Shown: in pieces, positions 61,342-64,000 of the stretch
How positions within the stretch are numbered: position 1 is the stretch's first letter
Layout: every line of letters starts with the position of its first letter
DNA from: Ochotona curzoniae
Lineage: Eukaryota > Chordata > Mammalia > Lagomorpha > Ochotonidae
Length of the DNA stretch: 64,000 bases
Direction of reading: 5' to 3'
Assembly: GCF_017591425.1 (NCBI RefSeq)
Contig: NW_024467121.1
Span: 20,906,707 to 20,970,706 of the forward strand
Notes under the pieces: model-generated
Database searches by the model: none
What the model saw: only the letters and a program-made list of their open reading frames with translations
What the model was told of the DNA's origin: nothing
Position numbers and translations under genes: made by a program

Positions 61342-61560
61342 CTGCCAGCATTGTGGTGCAGTGCCAGATGGAATTCCTGGCTCCTGATTTTGGCCTGACT
61401 ATGCCCTAGCTGTTACAGTCATTTGAGGGGTGAACCAGCAATAGATCTTTCTTGTTTGTCTCCCTCTCTCTCCTTTTCCTACTTCTGGTTCTCTCTCCTT
61501 TCTCCTCCTTTCTCTCTTTACTTCTCCCTCTCAGTGACTGTATTGATCAGACAAACCCTT
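61342..61560 (+). mobile_element. CSINE with internal deletion
   Basis: GCTGCCAGCATTGTGGTGCAGTG head joins directly to GGAATTCCTGGCTCCTGATT, so ~130 bp including the B box is missing; then an extended CT-rich zone. Confidence 0.75.
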
Positions 61561-61599
61561 AAAAATTAATAAAGAATATGCACTCTAAAATCAGATTAA

Positions 61600-61775
61600 A
61601 TATTTTGAATAATTATCTTGTTACGTAGCATACCAAAGACCTGTGCCTCAGTTTCTTCTCCTAAAAAAGGATCATGCCCTCTCTTTAACAAGGCTGTAAT
61701 GAATAAATAAGGTAATTCACTAAAATTGCTTCAGCAGTGCCTGGCGCCCAGTAAACCCTCAGTATTAAGTGTTGT
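61600..61775 (+). mobile_element. MIR SINE fragment
   Basis: CTGTGCCTCAGTTTCTTCTCCTAAAA, then CAGTGCCTGGCGCCCAGTAAACCCTCAGTA, in MIR order. Confidence 0.72.
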
Positions 61776-61884
61776 CACTCATCTGATTGCTCAGCCAGAA
61801 ATGAGCGCTCCATCCTTGCTGCATGCCTTCCTTCAGCACATACAACCAATCAATTTTCAGTCAGTTGGGTTCTACAAAACATAT

Positions 61885-62525
61885 CACAAAATTCCATCTC
61901 CCCACCACTAAGTCCAAGGAACACCAAACCTCACTTGGACTGCTACAAAAGTTTTAACTGGCCTGAATTTATCAACATGGCAACCACAGTCAACCCTCTG
62001 CAACATAAATTCAGAATACTAAATATCAAAAGTATACAGTGGCTTTCCCTACAATAATATAAATTTCATTCCAGGTGGAACTTCCTAACCTACCACTCTG
62101 CTTTCCCTCATTCTGGTCAAGCCGCACTGTCTTCTTTCCTGCTTACACTGTACTTACTGTTCCCTTTAGCCGGAATAACTCTTACCAAGATGTGAGACAA
62201 CTAAGCATGTGTTTTTACAGATTAGCCCAGATATCACCTCACAGAGGACTGCCATGACCAAATAATCCCAATAATCACCTAAAATATTTCTGATCATGAC
62301 TTCATTTAATCATCTAAAATATTCCTGATCATGACTTCTTTTATGTTCTATATACTCCAGCACCTAAAATGATTCATTTACATATTTACTTTCTGAGTCC
62401 TCCCCAAATTATGATAAAAGCTCCAAAACAGCAGAAATCCTGCCTGTTTTGTTCATTGTTGGGTCTCCAGAAACTGATTCCTACCCATGTAGAAGGTATG
62501 TAATATATGCTGAAATGAACATTCT
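61885..62525 (+). mobile_element. L2 LINE 3' fragment
   Basis: CACTTGGACTGCTACAAAAGTTTTAACTGGCC, then TTAGCCCAGATATCACCTCACAGAGGACTGCCATGACCA, then CTGCCTGTTTTGTTCATTGTTGG, all in L2 order. Confidence 0.7.
62276..62345 (+). repeat. 35-bp tandem duplication inside L2
   Basis: CACCTAAAATATTTCTGATCATGACTTCATTTAAT is followed directly by a near copy, CATCTAAAATATTCCTGATCATGACTTCTTTTATG. Confidence 0.88.
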
Positions 62526-62571
62526 ATCATGGTGAGTTCCAAGGTCACTTCGTTAGAAAGCTATTTCCAGA

Positions 62572-62900
62572 ACCAGTACCATGGCATAGCTTGCTAAGGC
62601 TTCATCTGAAGCACCAGCATCCCATACAGGTGCCAGTTCAATTCCCAGAGGCTCTACTTCCAACCCATCTCCCCGCTAAAGGCCTGAGAAGGCAGCACAG
62701 GAGGGCCCAAAATATGGGAGACCCAAAACAAGCTCCTGGCTCCTGCCTTTGGATCAGCCCAGCTCCAGCCATTGCTGTCACTTGGGGAGTAAATCACCAG
62801 ATGAAAGATCAATCAATCAATCTCTCTCTCTCTCTTTTTCTCTCTAACTCTGCCTTTCAAATGAAAAGTAAAAATAATTAAAAAAAAAAAAAAAAGAAAG
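62572..62900 (+). mobile_element. CSINE
   Basis: GAACCAGTACCATGGCATAGC head, CACCAGCATCCCATACAGGTGCC, GTTCAATTCCCAGAGGCTC and a ~16-nt A tail. Confidence 0.88.
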
Positions 62901-62964
62901 AAAAACAGCAACTTCCAAGTCACCTTGTTTTAAAAGCAAATATATACTCTGGTTTTCAAATTAT

Positions 62965-63310
62965 GTGGTAAGTATTCTCAAACTGCCCCAAATATACCAT
63001 TCTAACCTTAGGTTCCATTACATCTCACTTCCCCAAGTACTCCTCTCCAATAACATACCTTTGACCTTTCCTGCCCCTAAGCTACGTTCCATGGTCCCCT
63101 GCCATCCAAAATATCCTCTTTCTAGCTCTATTTCACAAAAATTCTATCTTTTTAGAGGTCAGACCAAATGTTATCTCCATAATTGACTCTTTGCCACTCC
63201 TCATTCTCCTTCTTAAAGTAACACCCTCCTTTTGAGGGTAGACACCACAAACTATTCATCCTCCATTGTACACATATTTATTGTGAATAAATACCTACTG
63301 AATTAATTGA
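62965..63310 (+). mobile_element. L2-like fragment
   Basis: Pyrimidine-rich tract with CCCTGCCATCC, AGGTCAGACCAAATGTTATCTCC and ATTTATTGTGAATAAATACCTACTGAATTAATTGA, resembling the L2 3' end. Confidence 0.5.
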
Positions 63311-64000
63311 CTTTAAACAGATTGCCTTCTAACCACACCTCCTCCTGATATTATTAACATTGGAATGTATTTGTGGTAGAGAGAAGAGCCTGTATGACAT
63401 ATGTGAAATGATAATTAATAATCCAATTTTCATAATGCTTACCAAATTAGCATCATAAACTAATTTTATAGGCACCCAGAGGAGAGATAAACTGACAAAA
63501 GATGGCATGGCTGACAAAGTTATCACTATTAGGATCAGCTGCGATTTTTAAATTAAAATTTAATAACAGCTATCTATAATACATCCTTTTCTCTCAAATA
63601 GTAACACTGGCCCAGATTTCCTCAACAAAAGCACATATTAAAAAAAGGCATTATTTGGAGGTGGCCAGAGAAAATGCAAGGATGGTTACAGCTACTGGAA
63701 ACTTTGTTTTCATCCTCCCTGACCAAGAAACCATGCTGCTCTAGTGCCATCTATAACTTTAAAGCAAAACAGCAACAAAACATAACCTTATCCTAGAGAA
63801 GTAGTGAAAATCAAGAAACCCAGGCATTTAAACTACTAAACTGAGCCACTTACCCTGTCTTTGTTTGTAATAATTTGTTAATAAATTTTCCTTTATTTTT
63901 TTAAACCAGTTTCCTGTCTTTTCAGTTATTTACAATCAAAAACACAGTATCAGTTTGCCATTTATATTGTTTACACCTTTCTTTAAATTGTACTGTTTGG
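63311..64000. other. Intronic, unique-looking right end
   Basis: No repeat recognised. Searched on the minus strand for the first CDC42BPA coding exon without success. Confidence 0.5.

Larger units (their letters stand above)
43044..64000 (-). other. CDC42BPA: CDC42BPA intron 1, 3' part (phase 1)
   Basis: Sequence upstream of the exon 2 acceptor in gene direction. The first coding exon (start of the protein, ending ...LEYLEW) was not seen, so this intron exceeds 20.9 kb and continues past the right edge. Confidence 0.88.

Noticed and set aside
63590..64000. CDC42BPA first coding exon at the right edge
   Set aside because: The minus strand shows no ...LEYLEW-type ending followed by a donor, and no start-of-protein motif.

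Overview
This is vertebrate nuclear DNA: A+T-rich, very dense in retrotransposons, with no bacterial-style genes. The organism is a lagomorph, and probably a pika (Ochotona). The evidence is about 60 copies of a tRNA-derived SINE of the lagomorph C-repeat (CSINE) type. The youngest copy, at 1575-1904, begins GGGCCCGGCGCGGTGGCGC, the form I associate with pika rather than rabbit. Lagomorph is well supported; the genus is an inference.

The only host protein-coding sequence I can support is two internal exons of one minus-strand gene, CDC42BPA (the kinase MRCK-alpha). They are exon 2 at 42952-43043 and exon 3 at 6787-6870. They join in frame across an intron of 36,081 bp and encode the start of the kinase domain: the glycine-rich loop and the catalytic lysine of strand beta-3. 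Everything else lies inside introns 3, 2 and 1 of this gene (left to right, because the gene runs right to left). The first exon and the rest of the kinase domain are outside the window.

Layout. 1-6.8 kb (intron 3): old SINEs, a MER20 fossil and a 3 kb L1 that has lost nearly all of ORF2. 6.9-43 kb (intron 2): SINEs, a processed RBMX (hnRNP G) pseudogene at 14.6-16.7 kb, L2 and MIR fossils, an unclassified G-rich block at 22.6-23.5 kb, an ancient L1 of about 5.8 kb at 28.9-34.7 kb that carries SINEs and a second L1, and a third ancient L1 at 39.4-42.8 kb. 43-64 kb (intron 1): a repeat-poor stretch beside exon 2, two copies of a poly(A)-tailed element with clear target-site duplications (48.05 and 57.25 kb), inverted old L1s at 49-52.6 kb, a MER5A fossil, then MIR and L2.

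I found no CRISPR array, operon, intact transposase or convincing new gene. The open reading frames in this window are short and mostly lie in repeats. The more interesting observations are about retroelement structure: the deleted L1, the 3'UTR duplication, the paired poly(A) elements, nested insertions and the strand bias of insertions, plus a few intronic patches that no recognised repeat explains. Repeat names come from recalled family consensus sequences, without a database search; element ends are usually good to about 10-20 bp unless a target-site duplication fixes them.
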